Source of the DNA: Vibrio sp. SCSIO 43135
Lineage (GTDB): Bacteria; Pseudomonadota; Gammaproteobacteria; Enterobacterales; Vibrionaceae
Assembly: GCF_023716665.1 (NCBI RefSeq)
Contig: NZ_CP071859.1
Location: 1,116,001-1,180,000, forward strand
Direction: 5' to 3'
Length of the DNA: 64,000 nucleotides
The position numbers and the translations under genes are program-made. The notes under the pieces are model-generated. The model did not search any database. It saw only the letters and a list, made by a program, of their open reading frames with translations, and was not told the origin of the DNA. Shown in pieces: positions 36,210 to 45,321 of this stretch (the stretch's first letter is position 1; each line of letters begins with the position of its first letter).

Positions 36210-38837
36210 GTGCTACAACGTACACTGATAGAGGAGGCATGGGGAGCGTTGTATTCAGATTGCGATCTGGCTGACTTTACATGGGAGTACTTGAACTCTC
36301 CTAGTAGCAGTTTGATGGGCAAGAATATCGACTTTGATGAGAAGTTCGTGAATTTATATGCCCATACAATAGATAAACGTTCTCCAGGTTGTTACAGACT
36401 CAATGACCTTCATTCGATTGCCAATATCAAAGGCAAAGCTCCATGGGGGAGCAATGAACTACCCTGGCTAGATAGCATTTTTGAACAACTAATGACTAAT
36501 GATGGAGAGCACTTATACTATAGCGGTTCAAAGGTACAGACGTACTCTCGATTAGCCGCTCAAATTGACCCTATGTTATTAGTGGGCTGGTACTTGAGCG
36601 GTTCTCCCAGAGACATGAACAATCTTGAAAAGATTATACCGCTCCAGACACCTTTCTTCGTTGCCCCCTCAGGTCACGATAAGAGCTATTCAGAGGGACA
36701 TGTCCATTACGGCGGTGTTGGCGGTGGGTTTGATTTGCTATCTGCTCATCTGTTGGAGCCAAACGAAGATGTAGACGAACATTTAGTTACCTATAAAGAC
36801 ATGCTTGATAACTTTCGGCTGTTATTCCTTACACTGATCAGGAAAATATGTAACTCAGTCTTGGATGAACATAGCCTAACTTTTGAAGAGTGTTTCAAAG
36901 CTAGCAAGAGTCCATTGGGCTATAGCATAAGAAATTGGGATTTATTGGCTGACTCTTGTCTGGTTGAAGGGCAATATGAAGAGAATAGTGCTGCTTGGTG
37001 CATAGGCAAGTTTGCTCAAAGTGTCAATCTATCTACTTCTACAGAGTGGTTGTGGTTGTTCACCGGGTTTTGTAAACACTATCGTTATACGGAAAGCAAG
37101 AAAGAGAGAGCGGCGATTTTATGTTGGATTCAAATATGTAACTTTCTTCAGAGTGAAGCGGTTATGGATGGTATTGGTTTGAGCCGCTTCACCAGCCGTT
37201 ATTTTTTTCACCCCATCAGAAATAATGCAAAGCATGGTCTAACAAAAATACCCTTGCTGTTTTCCGAAAAGAACGATTGTGCTGAGATTAAGATAACGCC
37301 AGGATTGTTTAGTCCTAGTTTTCTGTCTCAGTTCTCCAAAGACCTAGCAAAGCATCAAAATGTAGAAATCGGTCACCCGGCACACATATTAGGTGAGAGT
37401 GACATAGACCCTAATGATAGCGTCGACTATCTCAGTGCGATGGAGAAATGGCATTTTTGTTGCCACTTTTCACGTCAGTCGAATTCTAGTTACCCCAAAA
37501 ACCGAAAAATAAAAGACTCATGGAAAAGTGCCGAAGATCTCGTGGTAAAGTTGAACACAAAAGATGGTTGGAATAAGCCCGAATATTTGGGTGGGCGTGA
37601 TAATGAAAAGCTAGATTTCGATCCAAGCCATTGGGTGAGAGGCTTGGATGTGGCGGGTGATGAAAACGCGTTAGCTATAGAATGGTTTGCGCCCATTTTA
37701 CGTTGGTTGCGCAGTGACTTGCGAACCTCCCAAGGTGGCAGGCTAGAGAATTTTGGTTTTCATTTAAGTGTCCATGCTGGAGAGGATTATGCACATCCAG
37801 CTAGTGGGCTACGTAAAGTTGACGAAACCGTTCAATTTTGTGAAATGAAAGAGGGAGACAGGCTTGGGCATGCTTTGGCTCTGGGTATTGAACCTAATGA
37901 TTGGATAGACCGACAAGGTCAGGTACTTCTTCCCTTAGATGAGCATTTAGATAATCTAGTGTGGCTCTGGCATCACGCCAAGATACTAGATGAAAACTAT
38001 ACACTGCCTCTGGCAGGGCAATGCTTACCAATACTCGAGCAAAGAATCATTACATTTAGTACTAAATATAACGAGATTTTATCTGGCTTAATCGAGCCTA
38101 TTGCCCCAAGCATCTTGTATAAAGCCTGGGTCTTAAGAAAAAACTGTCACTATACCTTTAGGACATTCATAAATGATGTTGCTCGATCCCCAAAGGAAAA
38201 GGAAGCGGTGCCGGATTGGCAGCTTCTAGCGACCCATATGTCTTCTTCAAGTACTTGGAGTCCTGAGAAACTCTATTTGGAAAGGCATGCGTATATTAAA
38301 GGTGACCGCTGGAAACAAAGTGCAATGCCAATGGTCATGGTGACGAAAACCGAACCATACTCACATGACTCTGTTTTCTTCGAGCTCAAGGAAACGTTGT
38401 CCGATAGGGAGTCATACGATGAGCTGCTGCTAATGGCCGCAATTCAAGACTACTTACTCACAAAGTATCATCAGCAAGGACTCCTAATAGAAGTAAACCC
38501 AACATCGAACTTGTATATCGCAAGGTTAAGAGAGCTGAAAGAGCACCCAATTTTTCGGTGGTCCGGTCCAGACACGACACTATTGGAAAATGAAAATGAG
38601 CATAATAGATTTGGGTTGCGTAGCGGCCCGGTTGACGTGACAATCAATACGGATGATCCGGGTATTATGCCAACTACTTTGCGCACAGAGTTCTCTCTAT
38701 TGAAGGAGGCTGCGGTGGCTCAGGGTATCGAAGAGAAACAAGTGGAAGAATGGCTCGAGACTCTTCGTATTTATGGAAACGAACGATTTAAGAGTAGTCA
38801 TCGAACGGTATTTGAGTTTGAACGCGGTGATAGTTAA
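36210..38837 (+). CDS. rdrB: RADAR system adenosine deaminase RdrB
   Basis: RdrB is a giant adenosine deaminase-like enzyme that, with RdrA, converts adenosine (in RNA and/or ATP pools) to inosine during infection. All expected zinc-site elements of the ADA family are present in the 875 residues: H164xH166 (GHVHYGG), H522 in HAGED with Glu525, H554 in DRLGHAL, a NPTSN motif near residue 770, and Asp815-Asp816 in NTDDPG. Insertions between them make it far longer than metabolic ADA (about 340 residues), as in known RdrB. GTG 36210 lies 3 bp after rdrA. Metal ligands are intact, so it is probably active. Confidence 0.9.
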   Translation: MLQRTLIEEAWGALYSDCDLADFTWEYLNSPSSSLMGKNIDFDEKFVNLYAHTIDKRSPGCYRLNDLHSIANIKGKAPWGSNELPWLDSIFEQLMTNDGEHLYYSGSKVQTYSRLAAQIDPMLLVGWYLSGSPRDMNNLEKIIPLQTPFFVAPSGHDKSYSEGHVHYGGVGGGFDLLSAHLLEPNEDVDEHLVTYKDMLDNFRLLFLTLIRKICNSVLDEHSLTFEECFKASKSPLGYSIRNWDLLADSCLVEGQYEENSAAWCIGKFAQSVNLSTSTEWLWLFTGFCKHYRYTESKKERAAILCWIQICNFLQSEAVMDGIGLSRFTSRYFFHPIRNNAKHGLTKIPLLFSEKNDCAEIKITPGLFSPSFLSQFSKDLAKHQNVEIGHPAHILGESDIDPNDSVDYLSAMEKWHFCCHFSRQSNSSYPKNRKIKDSWKSAEDLVVKLNTKDGWNKPEYLGGRDNEKLDFDPSHWVRGLDVAGDENALAIEWFAPILRWLRSDLRTSQGGRLENFGFHLSVHAGEDYAHPASGLRKVDETVQFCEMKEGDRLGHALALGIEPNDWIDRQGQVLLPLDEHLDNLVWLWHHAKILDENYTLPLAGQCLPILEQRIITFSTKYNEILSGLIEPIAPSILYKAWVLRKNCHYTFRTFINDVARSPKEKEAVPDWQLLATHMSSSSTWSPEKLYLERHAYIKGDRWKQSAMPMVMVTKTEPYSHDSVFFELKETLSDRESYDELLLMAAIQDYLLTKYHQQGLLIEVNPTSNLYIARLRELKEHPIFRWSGPDTTLLENENEHNRFGLRSGPVDVTINTDDPGIMPTTLRTEFSLLKEAAVAQGIEEKQVEEWLETLRIYGNERFKSSHRTVFEFERGDS

Positions 38838-38899
38838 ATTGTAGAGTAAGCTAAGTCGGTAAATAGTCTTACATCAAGGATGTGGAATCAATAGTTTGT

Positions 38900-40921
38900 A
38901 TGGATTATAAAGAGTTTAAAGCGCAAGTTAAGAATATCTCAGTTGGTAAACAGCTTCCCGATGCCGTTTACTTTCACCGCGACGCAATCGCATCAATCCC
39001 TTTAGTATTACAGAAATTTATTCCTGCAGTGGCCAAAGCGGTTAATCTACCCGATGAAGAGTGGAACTTGGTGAAGCTTTTCAAGAATGAGTTTCGACTT
39101 TCGCTCTTATACTACCCTGACTTCTATAGTGACTCCTACCCAGCTTTAGAGCAGAGTCTTAACGTAGACTTATCCAAGTTAAGCCATAAAGTGACTTGTT
39201 ATCGGTGTTCAGAAAATCCACCAATATTGCATCGTAAAGAGACCATGTTGCCACCCGATAATGAACACATCGCGTTGTTTAGGGAGATCACTGAGGAAGG
39301 AGAGCGTGCGGGTCTATACGAAAACACACGAACAATCGGTTTTAGACGTTCTTGGTTAAACCTAATTGCCAAGAAAGGGTTTGAGCTTATTGATGGGCGC
39401 CTGCATCGCTCTGATGTGAAAGTGGAAGGCAAGCAAGAGATTGGGATTGATAGGCATCGCACCGCACTTGTAAGGCATGAATTGTCAGCTCCTATGAAGT
39501 TGCTAGCTAAATCAGGTTTTTTGGATGGTCGGTATTCGATCTTCGATTATGGGTGCGGGCGAGGGGATGACCTCCGTGAACTTGAAGCACATGGACTAGA
39601 TGCTCTAGGCTGGGACCCGACTTACCAGCCTGACATCGAAAAAGTGCAGTCTGATGTGGTAAATATAGGATTTGTTCTAAACGTAATTGAAGACAAAGAC
39701 GAAAGGCTTGAAGCGCTTTTAAGTGCTTGGGAATTGTCACAAAAAGTTCTAGTCGTGTCCGTAATGCTCGCAAATGAGTCTTACATTGCTCAATTCAAAC
39801 CATATAAAGACGGTGTGATTACATCGCGCAATACATTCCAAAAATACTATGCTCAATCAGAAATCAAAGCGTATATCGAACAATCTCTGCAAGAAGACGC
39901 GATCGCGGTAGGCCCCGGAATTTTTTATGTATTTCGCGATAAACTGGAAGAGCAAAATTACCTTCAAAATAAATATAAGCGAACTCATGCATGGAAACAG
40001 CTGACGTCACCAGAGCCAGTTGAAGCGAAGGACAAAGCCAAGTTAGTTATTACTCAAAATTCAGAGCTTTTTGAGAGCTTCTGGAATCAATGTTTAGAGC
40101 TCGGGCGTATTCCTGCCAACGATGAGTTCCCCTCTAGTGAGAGGGTTAAACAGTTAGTAGGGTCTCACAAGAAGACGTTCTCATTATTGTGTGAAATGTA
40201 CGACACGACTGAATTTGATGTTGCCGTTAAAGATAAGAAAGAAGATTTATTACTCTTCTTCACAATGGGGCTGTTTGAAAAGCGCAAACCTTACACTCAA
40301 CAGCCAGAGGTTTTGAAGAGAGACATTAAAGCTTTGTTCGCTGACTATAAATCAGCAATTAATTTGGCTACTGAGTTACTTTTTACGATTTCAGATATTG
40401 ATTTAATCGAAAAGCAGTGTGCTAAAGCTCACTTGAAACTGCCGGCAAGTTTTTACAATGAGGGGCACTCATTGATCCTTCATAGAGATTACTTGGACAA
40501 TTTACCTCTGCTCCTCCGAGTGTATGTCGGTTCTGCTTTGCAGATGTATGGTGAACTAGAGGACGGTGTCGATTTGGTTAAAATCCACACGACTTCAGGA
40601 AAGTTAACGCTACTAAGCTATGATGATTATACTGCGTCAGTGCCTATGCTAGTTGAACGTATTAAAATCAAAATGGCTGACCAAGAGATAGACTTTTTTG
40701 ACTATGTAGATGAGAAGAGAAGGCCCCCTTTGCTGAATAAACACCAACTAATGCCTAAAGAACATGAGCAGTACGATAAGCAATTTAGCTTCGACAAAAG
40801 GTTAGCGAAGCTATGCGGTATACGAAACGATAGAGAAGTTGTACTTAATAGAAACGCATATGAGCAAATTCTTGTTGAGAATAACAAGAAAATCTCAGGT
40901 CATCGTATTTTAAATATATAG
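38900..40921 (+). CDS. DNA phosphorothioation-associated putative methyltransferase
   Basis: The protein resembles the family of putative methyltransferases found beside DNA phosphorothioation genes; its substrate is unknown. The central domain has SAM motif I FDYGCGRGDD at about residues 215-224, then GWDPTYQPD, DVVNIGFVLNVIED and a KVLVVSVML strand. The flanks repeat each other: LPDAVYFHRDAI, DLYYPDFY-like and PPILHRKETMLPP at the N-terminus are matched by LPASFYN, HRDYLDNLPLLL and PPLLNKHQLMP at the C-terminus. ATG 38900 gives 673 residues; an in-frame GTG at 38882 is possible, and neither has an ideal ribosome site. It follows rdrB by 62 bp on the same strand and is the last gene of the island. 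Confidence 0.83.
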   Translation: MDYKEFKAQVKNISVGKQLPDAVYFHRDAIASIPLVLQKFIPAVAKAVNLPDEEWNLVKLFKNEFRLSLLYYPDFYSDSYPALEQSLNVDLSKLSHKVTCYRCSENPPILHRKETMLPPDNEHIALFREITEEGERAGLYENTRTIGFRRSWLNLIAKKGFELIDGRLHRSDVKVEGKQEIGIDRHRTALVRHELSAPMKLLAKSGFLDGRYSIFDYGCGRGDDLRELEAHGLDALGWDPTYQPDIEKVQSDVVNIGFVLNVIEDKDERLEALLSAWELSQKVLVVSVMLANESYIAQFKPYKDGVITSRNTFQKYYAQSEIKAYIEQSLQEDAIAVGPGIFYVFRDKLEEQNYLQNKYKRTHAWKQLTSPEPVEAKDKAKLVITQNSELFESFWNQCLELGRIPANDEFPSSERVKQLVGSHKKTFSLLCEMYDTTEFDVAVKDKKEDLLLFFTMGLFEKRKPYTQQPEVLKRDIKALFADYKSAINLATELLFTISDIDLIEKQCAKAHLKLPASFYNEGHSLILHRDYLDNLPLLLRVYVGSALQMYGELEDGVDLVKIHTTSGKLTLLSYDDYTASVPMLVERIKIKMADQEIDFFDYVDEKRRPPLLNKHQLMPKEHEQYDKQFSFDKRLAKLCGIRNDREVVLNRNAYEQILVENNKKISGHRILNI

Positions 40922-41029
40922 ATAAGGACATAGGTACTTGGTGTTGTTTATGAGTAAACGGCCTAAGTGCCGCTTTCGAGCGCTTCTCTAACGCCGACCG
41001 ATTTAAGAAGCAGTAGCAATTTTATTACC

Positions 41030-41791
41030 TCATTGTAGATACCCATCCACAATACCCTGTAGTGTTCCATCTTTCTTAGCTCTTTCGATGATTTGGTTGA
41101 TTTGGGGAATATAGTTGGTACAGGGTGATTCGCGTGACATGCCAAAGTAGACGTCTGTGGTGGAAACGGGAGTGGGCAGTGCCACGACTTTATGCAGCAA
41201 GCCTTGCTGTTTAAGGAAAAGAGTGCCGTCGACGTAGTCTTGTATGAAATAGTCGACTCGCTTTGCGATAAGCATCTTGATGCTTTGTTCTTTGTCCTTG
41301 CCGAGCTGAAGCGGCAAGTTTTGCTGCTCGGCAAATGTATCGAACTCTTCACCAAAACTTCCACCTAGTGGGATCATGCCAGTTCGGCCGATTAAATCTT
41401 CAAACTTTTCAAATTGGAACTCGTTGCCTTTGAGTACGAATAGGCGTGCTTCATTGGTGTAATAGGGTGCTGTATAGCGGTATGTGATACTGCGTTGTTC
41501 AGTCCAATACAGTGCAGACACAAGGTCTAACTGTCCGGATTGTACATAGGCTAATGTACGTTTCCATGGTAGCGAGATATCAATTTGTACGGGAATATCC
41601 AGCTCTTGACCAACAAATCGAATAAAGTCATTAGCGATACCGATTGGCTGCTGAGTTTGCTGGTCGGTATAGGTCACGGGTAACCAGCCATTAGCCCCAC
41701 CTACTTTTAAGATTCTGCAGCCCTGAGCATAAGCATTGTGAGCAAAGAGCAATGATGAAATCGCACATAATGACGCTACTCTCTTCATCAT
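41030..41791 (-). CDS. Periplasmic solute-binding protein, amino-acid type (SBP_bac_3)
   Basis: The 253-residue protein has a signal peptide of about 22 residues ending NAYA and then the amino-acid-binding protein fold: NGWLPVTYTDQQ, GIANDFIRFVGQELDIPVQI, PWKRTLAYVQSGQLDLVSALYWTEQR and YTAPYY are typical of family 3 solute-binding proteins. No permease or ATPase gene lies beside it, so it is an orphan; many such Vibrio proteins are of unknown ligand. AGGA stands 8 bp before ATG 41791. It is transcribed toward the island, and 108 bp separate it from the methyltransferase gene, so the right island edge is near 40922-41029. Confidence 0.85.
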   Translation of the reverse strand: MMKRVASLCAISSLLFAHNAYAQGCRILKVGGANGWLPVTYTDQQTQQPIGIANDFIRFVGQELDIPVQIDISLPWKRTLAYVQSGQLDLVSALYWTEQRSITYRYTAPYYTNEARLFVLKGNEFQFEKFEDLIGRTGMIPLGGSFGEEFDTFAEQQNLPLQLGKDKEQSIKMLIAKRVDYFIQDYVDGTLFLKQQGLLHKVVALPTPVSTTDVYFGMSRESPCTNYIPQINQIIERAKKDGTLQGIVDGYLQ

Positions 41792-41881
41792 TCCAAATTC
41801 CTATCGAGCCCACAGTCCTTACGAATTATAGTCTATCTATTCGGCAGTTATGTCGCAGCGCTACGTGTGTTGGACTCGAAC

Positions 41882-41911
41882 AAAAAGCGCCCACAGTGGA
41901 ATGTGGGCGTT
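41882..41911 (-). terminator. Intrinsic terminator of the gluconate operon
   Basis: Read on the minus strand, a GC-rich stem CGCCCACA/TGTGGGCG ends in a run of T residues just behind gnd. It closes the dctP-dctQ-dctM-gntK-gnd transcript. Confidence 0.88.
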
Positions 41912-41918
41912 GTAGTGT

Positions 41919-43418
41919 CTAGCTGACTTGAACTTGAGTCCGTGGGTGAGTGCTCCAGCTCATATGGTACTTTTCCTCTTCTGGCACATCGATACGGGAG
42001 TAGGTATGAGAGCCGAAGTAGTCGCGCTGGGCTTGTAGCAGGTTTGCAGGAAGCACTGCGCTAGTGAGTGAATCAAAATAGCTGAGTGCTGAACTGATCC
42101 CCGGCATTGGAACGCCATTGAGTGCTGCATTGGCAACGGTATGGCGCCAACCCGTGGAATACTGGCTAAGGCTTGTTTTGAAGCTTTGCGCAAACAGTAA
42201 GTTTTCTATGTCTGGTTCGGTTTGATAAGTGGTTGCAATATCTTGTAAGAACGCAGCTCGGATAATGCAGCCCGCGCGCCAAATCTTAGCGATGGTCGTG
42301 AAATCTAATTGCCAGCTTTCAATCGTCGATGTCGCTTTAAGCAAGTCGAAGCCCTGCGCGTAAACAGACAACTTAGAGCAATACAGCGCATCGTGCAGTT
42401 GAGAAATGATTTCCTCTTTGTCCAAACCAGAACGTGCTTGACGCTGAGATTGGAACAGTGCACTGCCTTTAAGGCGAGTGTTCTTCTGGCTACTTTGCGC
42501 TCGTGCAAAAACCGCTTGTGCAATGGTTGGTGCTGGCGCGCCAGTTTGCAGGCTATTTACCGCAGTCCAAAGCCCAGTACCTTTTTGGCCGGCTTTATCT
42601 AACACAATCTCAACGAACGGTTTGTTGGTCACGGGATCGGGTGTTTGGAAGATATCGGCGCTAATTTCCATGAGATAGCTATTGAGCGCACCTTGATTCC
42701 ATTTTGCAAAAACCTGTCCGATTTCATGGGCTGGCAAGCCTAATACTACCGACATGAAATGGTACGCTTCGCAGATAAGCTGCATATCGGCGTACTCGAT
42801 GCCGTTGTGAACCATTTTTACATAGTGCCCAGCTCCCGCCGGTCCAAGGTAAGCAGCGCAGGGCTCGCCTTGCTCAAACTGATCAACAGGAGTGCCACTG
42901 GTATCGACTTTAGCCGCGATAGCCGTCCACATAGGCTCGACAAACTGCCATGCACTTTGTTCACCACTCGCCATTAACGCTGGGCCGGTTCTCGCACCAA
43001 CTTCACCGCCAGATACCGCAGTGCTAATGAAACGCAGTTTGTCTTGGTATCGCTGTGCTCGCGCTTCGGTATCGGTCCAAAGGCTATTGCCGGTATCAAT
43101 AACAATGTCGTCTGTTTCTAGCCCCGCACTCAGTAATTCGTCGATAACCGAATCCACAATATTGCCGGCGGGTACTGAAAGCGCGATAACACGCGGCTGT
43201 TCAAGCGATGCGAGTAATGCTTCTAAACTCTCTACGATGTTTAATTGGCCTTTGTTCTCAGCGATGGTGGAGACTTGATTTCCTTCTAGCTTTGCTCGCT
43301 CGCGGTGTACTTCACTGATATCAAAACCAGTCACATTGAAGCCTTGATCAAGAAGATTGAGCGTTAAGCTTTTACCCATCACGCCAAGACCAACGAGTGC
43401 GATATTGGAGCGAATCAT
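41919..43418 (-). CDS. gnd: 6-phosphogluconate dehydrogenase, decarboxylating
   Basis: Gnd oxidises 6-phosphogluconate to ribulose 5-phosphate and CO2 with NADP+, in the pentose phosphate pathway. The 499-residue sequence shows the Rossmann motif VGLGVMGKSL near residue 9, the substrate site SGGEVGARTGPALMASG around residues 135-151, and the catalytic AGHYVKMVHNGIEYADMQL around 200-220. KGTGLWT marks the family as well. Its ATG overlaps the gntK stop by 4 bp. With gntK and the TRAP transporter it uses imported gluconate: uptake, phosphorylation, then oxidation. A full-length housekeeping enzyme may exist elsewhere. Confidence 0.95.
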   Translation of the reverse strand: MIRSNIALVGLGVMGKSLTLNLLDQGFNVTGFDISEVHRERAKLEGNQVSTIAENKGQLNIVESLEALLASLEQPRVIALSVPAGNIVDSVIDELLSAGLETDDIVIDTGNSLWTDTEARAQRYQDKLRFISTAVSGGEVGARTGPALMASGEQSAWQFVEPMWTAIAAKVDTSGTPVDQFEQGEPCAAYLGPAGAGHYVKMVHNGIEYADMQLICEAYHFMSVVLGLPAHEIGQVFAKWNQGALNSYLMEISADIFQTPDPVTNKPFVEIVLDKAGQKGTGLWTAVNSLQTGAPAPTIAQAVFARAQSSQKNTRLKGSALFQSQRQARSGLDKEEIISQLHDALYCSKLSVYAQGFDLLKATSTIESWQLDFTTIAKIWRAGCIIRAAFLQDIATTYQTEPDIENLLFAQSFKTSLSQYSTGWRHTVANAALNGVPMPGISSALSYFDSLTSAVLPANLLQAQRDYFGSHTYSRIDVPEEEKYHMSWSTHPRTQVQVS

Positions 43419-43912
43419 GATAATGCCTCGATTGCCTTTAAGGCTTGTGATGTCACTTGGTCGGCAGGCAGTGATATATCAACAAATAAGGCTTCGTTTG
43501 ACGCCGGCTCAACTAAGGCTTCAAATTGGCTTCGTAGCATGGCTTCGCCATTGAAATAGTGGTTTTCGCGTGAAGACAATCGTTGCCAAATAGTCTCGAA
43601 ATCGCCTTGCAGAAATATGATGACTAAGTCTTCGTTGTTGCGGCGTAAAATGTCACGATACATAGGTTTAAGTGCCGAGCAGGCAATCACTGCCGACTCG
43701 TTATCAGTGTAGATACGGTTGAGTGTTTCCAGCCATCCGATTCTGTCTTCATCGTTGAGTGGAATACCTTGAGCCATTTTGTCTACATTGGCTTTTGGGT
43801 GGTAGTCGTCGCCATCATGAAATGGCAGGCCGAGTGTTTTGGCGATGTTGCTACCAATCAGGCTTTTTCCGCAGCCTGATACACCCATTACTAAAATCTT
43901 TTTCGCTTTCAT
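43415..43912 (-). CDS. gntK: Gluconokinase
   Basis: GntK phosphorylates D-gluconate to 6-phosphogluconate with ATP. The 165-residue protein has the P-loop GVSGCGKS (residues 10-17), the substrate segment HDGDDYHPKANVDKM (about 32-46), GIPLNDEDR and the Cys-Ser-Ala-Leu-Lys motif CSALK. All are typical of thermoresistant-type gluconokinases. It lies 86 bp after dctM, with a perfect hairpin in between, and overlaps gnd by 4 bp. Confidence 0.96.
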   Translation of the reverse strand: MKAKKILVMGVSGCGKSLIGSNIAKTLGLPFHDGDDYHPKANVDKMAQGIPLNDEDRIGWLETLNRIYTDNESAVIACSALKPMYRDILRRNNEDLVIIFLQGDFETIWQRLSSRENHYFNGEAMLRSQFEALVEPASNEALFVDISLPADQVTSQALKAIEALS

Positions 43913-43931
43913 TGGGCAATACTATCCTTAG

Positions 43932-43951
43932 CCTCCAGCTTGCGCTGGAGG
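43932..43951 (-). other. Hairpin between dctM and gntK
   Basis: CCTCCAGC/GCTGGAGG forms a perfect 8-bp stem with a four-base loop. No T run follows on the transcribed strand, so it is more likely an mRNA stability or processing element than a terminator. Confidence 0.5.
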
Positions 43952-43998
43952 GCATACCTAATTTTAGGGAATTTGTACGAGTTTTTATTGCTGGTGGA

Positions 43999-45321
43999 TT
44001 ACTTCCACCACATGGCGAGCTCAGGGAAGGCAATCACTAATCCAAGCACTAAGACTTGAAGGCCTATGAATGGCAGTAGTGACGAGAAGATCTCACCCAA
44101 GCTGATGTCTTTTGGTGCTACAGATTTCAAGTAGAACGCAGCTGGGCCAAATGGTGGCGACAAGAATGACACCTGCATGTTCAAACAGAAGACAACACCA
44201 AACCAAACTGGGTCGTAGCCAAGGCTAGTGATAATCGGGACGAAGATAGGCATGGTTAGCAGTGCCACACCCACCCAATCTAAGAACATGCCCAGCACTA
44301 ATAGAATGACCATCATGATCAGGAGTGTCGCAAGGGCGCTTCCGCCACTCAGGCCGAGGATCACTTCTTCTACAAAGTCGATACCGCCCATTAGGTTATA
44401 GATGCCAACTAATGCACTAGCGCCAATACCGATCCACATGATCATCCCACAGGTGCGCATGGTTGCGATGGCACTTTCCTTCAGCATATTGAAGTTCAGT
44501 TCACCGCGGATCAGAGCAGAAATCATGATGCCAACGACACCCAGAGCCGATGCTTCGGTAACGGAAGCCACACCTGTGTAAATACTGCCTAGTACCGTTG
44601 CAACCGATAGCATTGGGAAGAAAAGTGCTTTGAAGTAGTTGGGCTGATTAGCCATGTCTTCAGCCAGTTCTTCATCACTTGGAATTGGGGCAAGCGCTGG
44701 GTTAAGTTTACAGCGAATAAGCACGTAGCCGATGTAGCAGCCAGCAAGAATAAAGGCTGGCAGAAACGAGGCTTTAAACAAGTCACCAATCGATACACTG
44801 GCGGTCATGCCGTAAATGATCAGTACGATCGAAGGTGGCAGCATGGTACCCAATGCACCGCCAGCACAGGTAGTACCGATGGCGAGCTTACGATCGTAGC
44901 CGAGGCGAAGCATCTGTGGCAGAGCCAGAATACCAAGCAGTACGGTTTCACCGCCGATAACGCCTGACATTGAAGCCAGAAGTACCGCTACCAGCAAAGT
45001 TTGAACCGCAACACCACCTCTCACGCGGCGGCCAACAGATTTCATTGCATCGAATAAATCTTTGGCAATGCCAGAACGGTCAAGCAGCGCAGCCATCAAA
45101 ACAAACATAGGGACGGCCAAAAATACGTAACCTGAAGCAAAGCTGTAAGTTCGGCTGGCGATTAATGGCAATGCGTCTGGGCCAAACCAAAATAAGGTAA
45201 AGAAGATAGCGACAAAGCCCGTCACGAACGCTAGCTGCATACCGGTAAGTAGCAAACCGATCATCATTACCAGCATGAGGATACTGCCCCATGCGATACC
45301 AATCGAAGATAAATCAAACAT
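43999..45321 (-). CDS. dctM: TRAP transporter large permease subunit (DctM)
   Basis: DctM is the main membrane channel of tripartite ATP-independent periplasmic transporters and moves the substrate with Na+. The 440-residue protein is almost all hydrophobic, with about twelve helices; GGALGTMLPPSIVLIIYG and SFLSPPFGPAAFYLK are family signatures. Its start overlaps dctQ by 8 bp. Downstream gntK and gnd and the GntR-type operators upstream of dctP point to gluconate or a related sugar acid as substrate. This specificity is inferred from context. Confidence 0.94.
   Translation of the reverse strand: MFDLSSIGIAWGSILMLVMMIGLLLTGMQLAFVTGFVAIFFTLFWFGPDALPLIASRTYSFASGYVFLAVPMFVLMAALLDRSGIAKDLFDAMKSVGRRVRGGVAVQTLLVAVLLASMSGVIGGETVLLGILALPQMLRLGYDRKLAIGTTCAGGALGTMLPPSIVLIIYGMTASVSIGDLFKASFLPAFILAGCYIGYVLIRCKLNPALAPIPSDEELAEDMANQPNYFKALFFPMLSVATVLGSIYTGVASVTEASALGVVGIMISALIRGELNFNMLKESAIATMRTCGMIMWIGIGASALVGIYNLMGGIDFVEEVILGLSGGSALATLLIMMVILLVLGMFLDWVGVALLTMPIFVPIITSLGYDPVWFGVVFCLNMQVSFLSPPFGPAAFYLKSVAPKDISLGEIFSSLLPFIGLQVLVLGLVIAFPELAMWWK

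Noticed and set aside
38882..38899. GTG 38882 as the methyltransferase start
   Set aside because: AAGGA lies only one base before the GTG, too close to act as a ribosome site; ATG 38900 gives the start that looks like the family. This remains uncertain.
17572..40921. Interpretation as a classical Dnd (double-strand) phosphorothioation system
   Set aside because: The FGH genes are of the Dpt type, but no DndB, DndD (SMC-like ATPase) or small DndE gene is present, and the DUF4007 plus 1118-residue ATPase pair is the Ssp set.
40922..41029. A copy of the tRNA-Ser 3' end as the right attachment site
   Set aside because: A stretch near 40974-41000 shares a few short words with the tRNA T arm, but the match is broken and well below what an attachment repeat would show.
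42309..43278. Plus-strand frames opposite gnd
   Set aside because: gnd is a full-length conserved enzyme; the opposite frames have no start context or recognisable domain.
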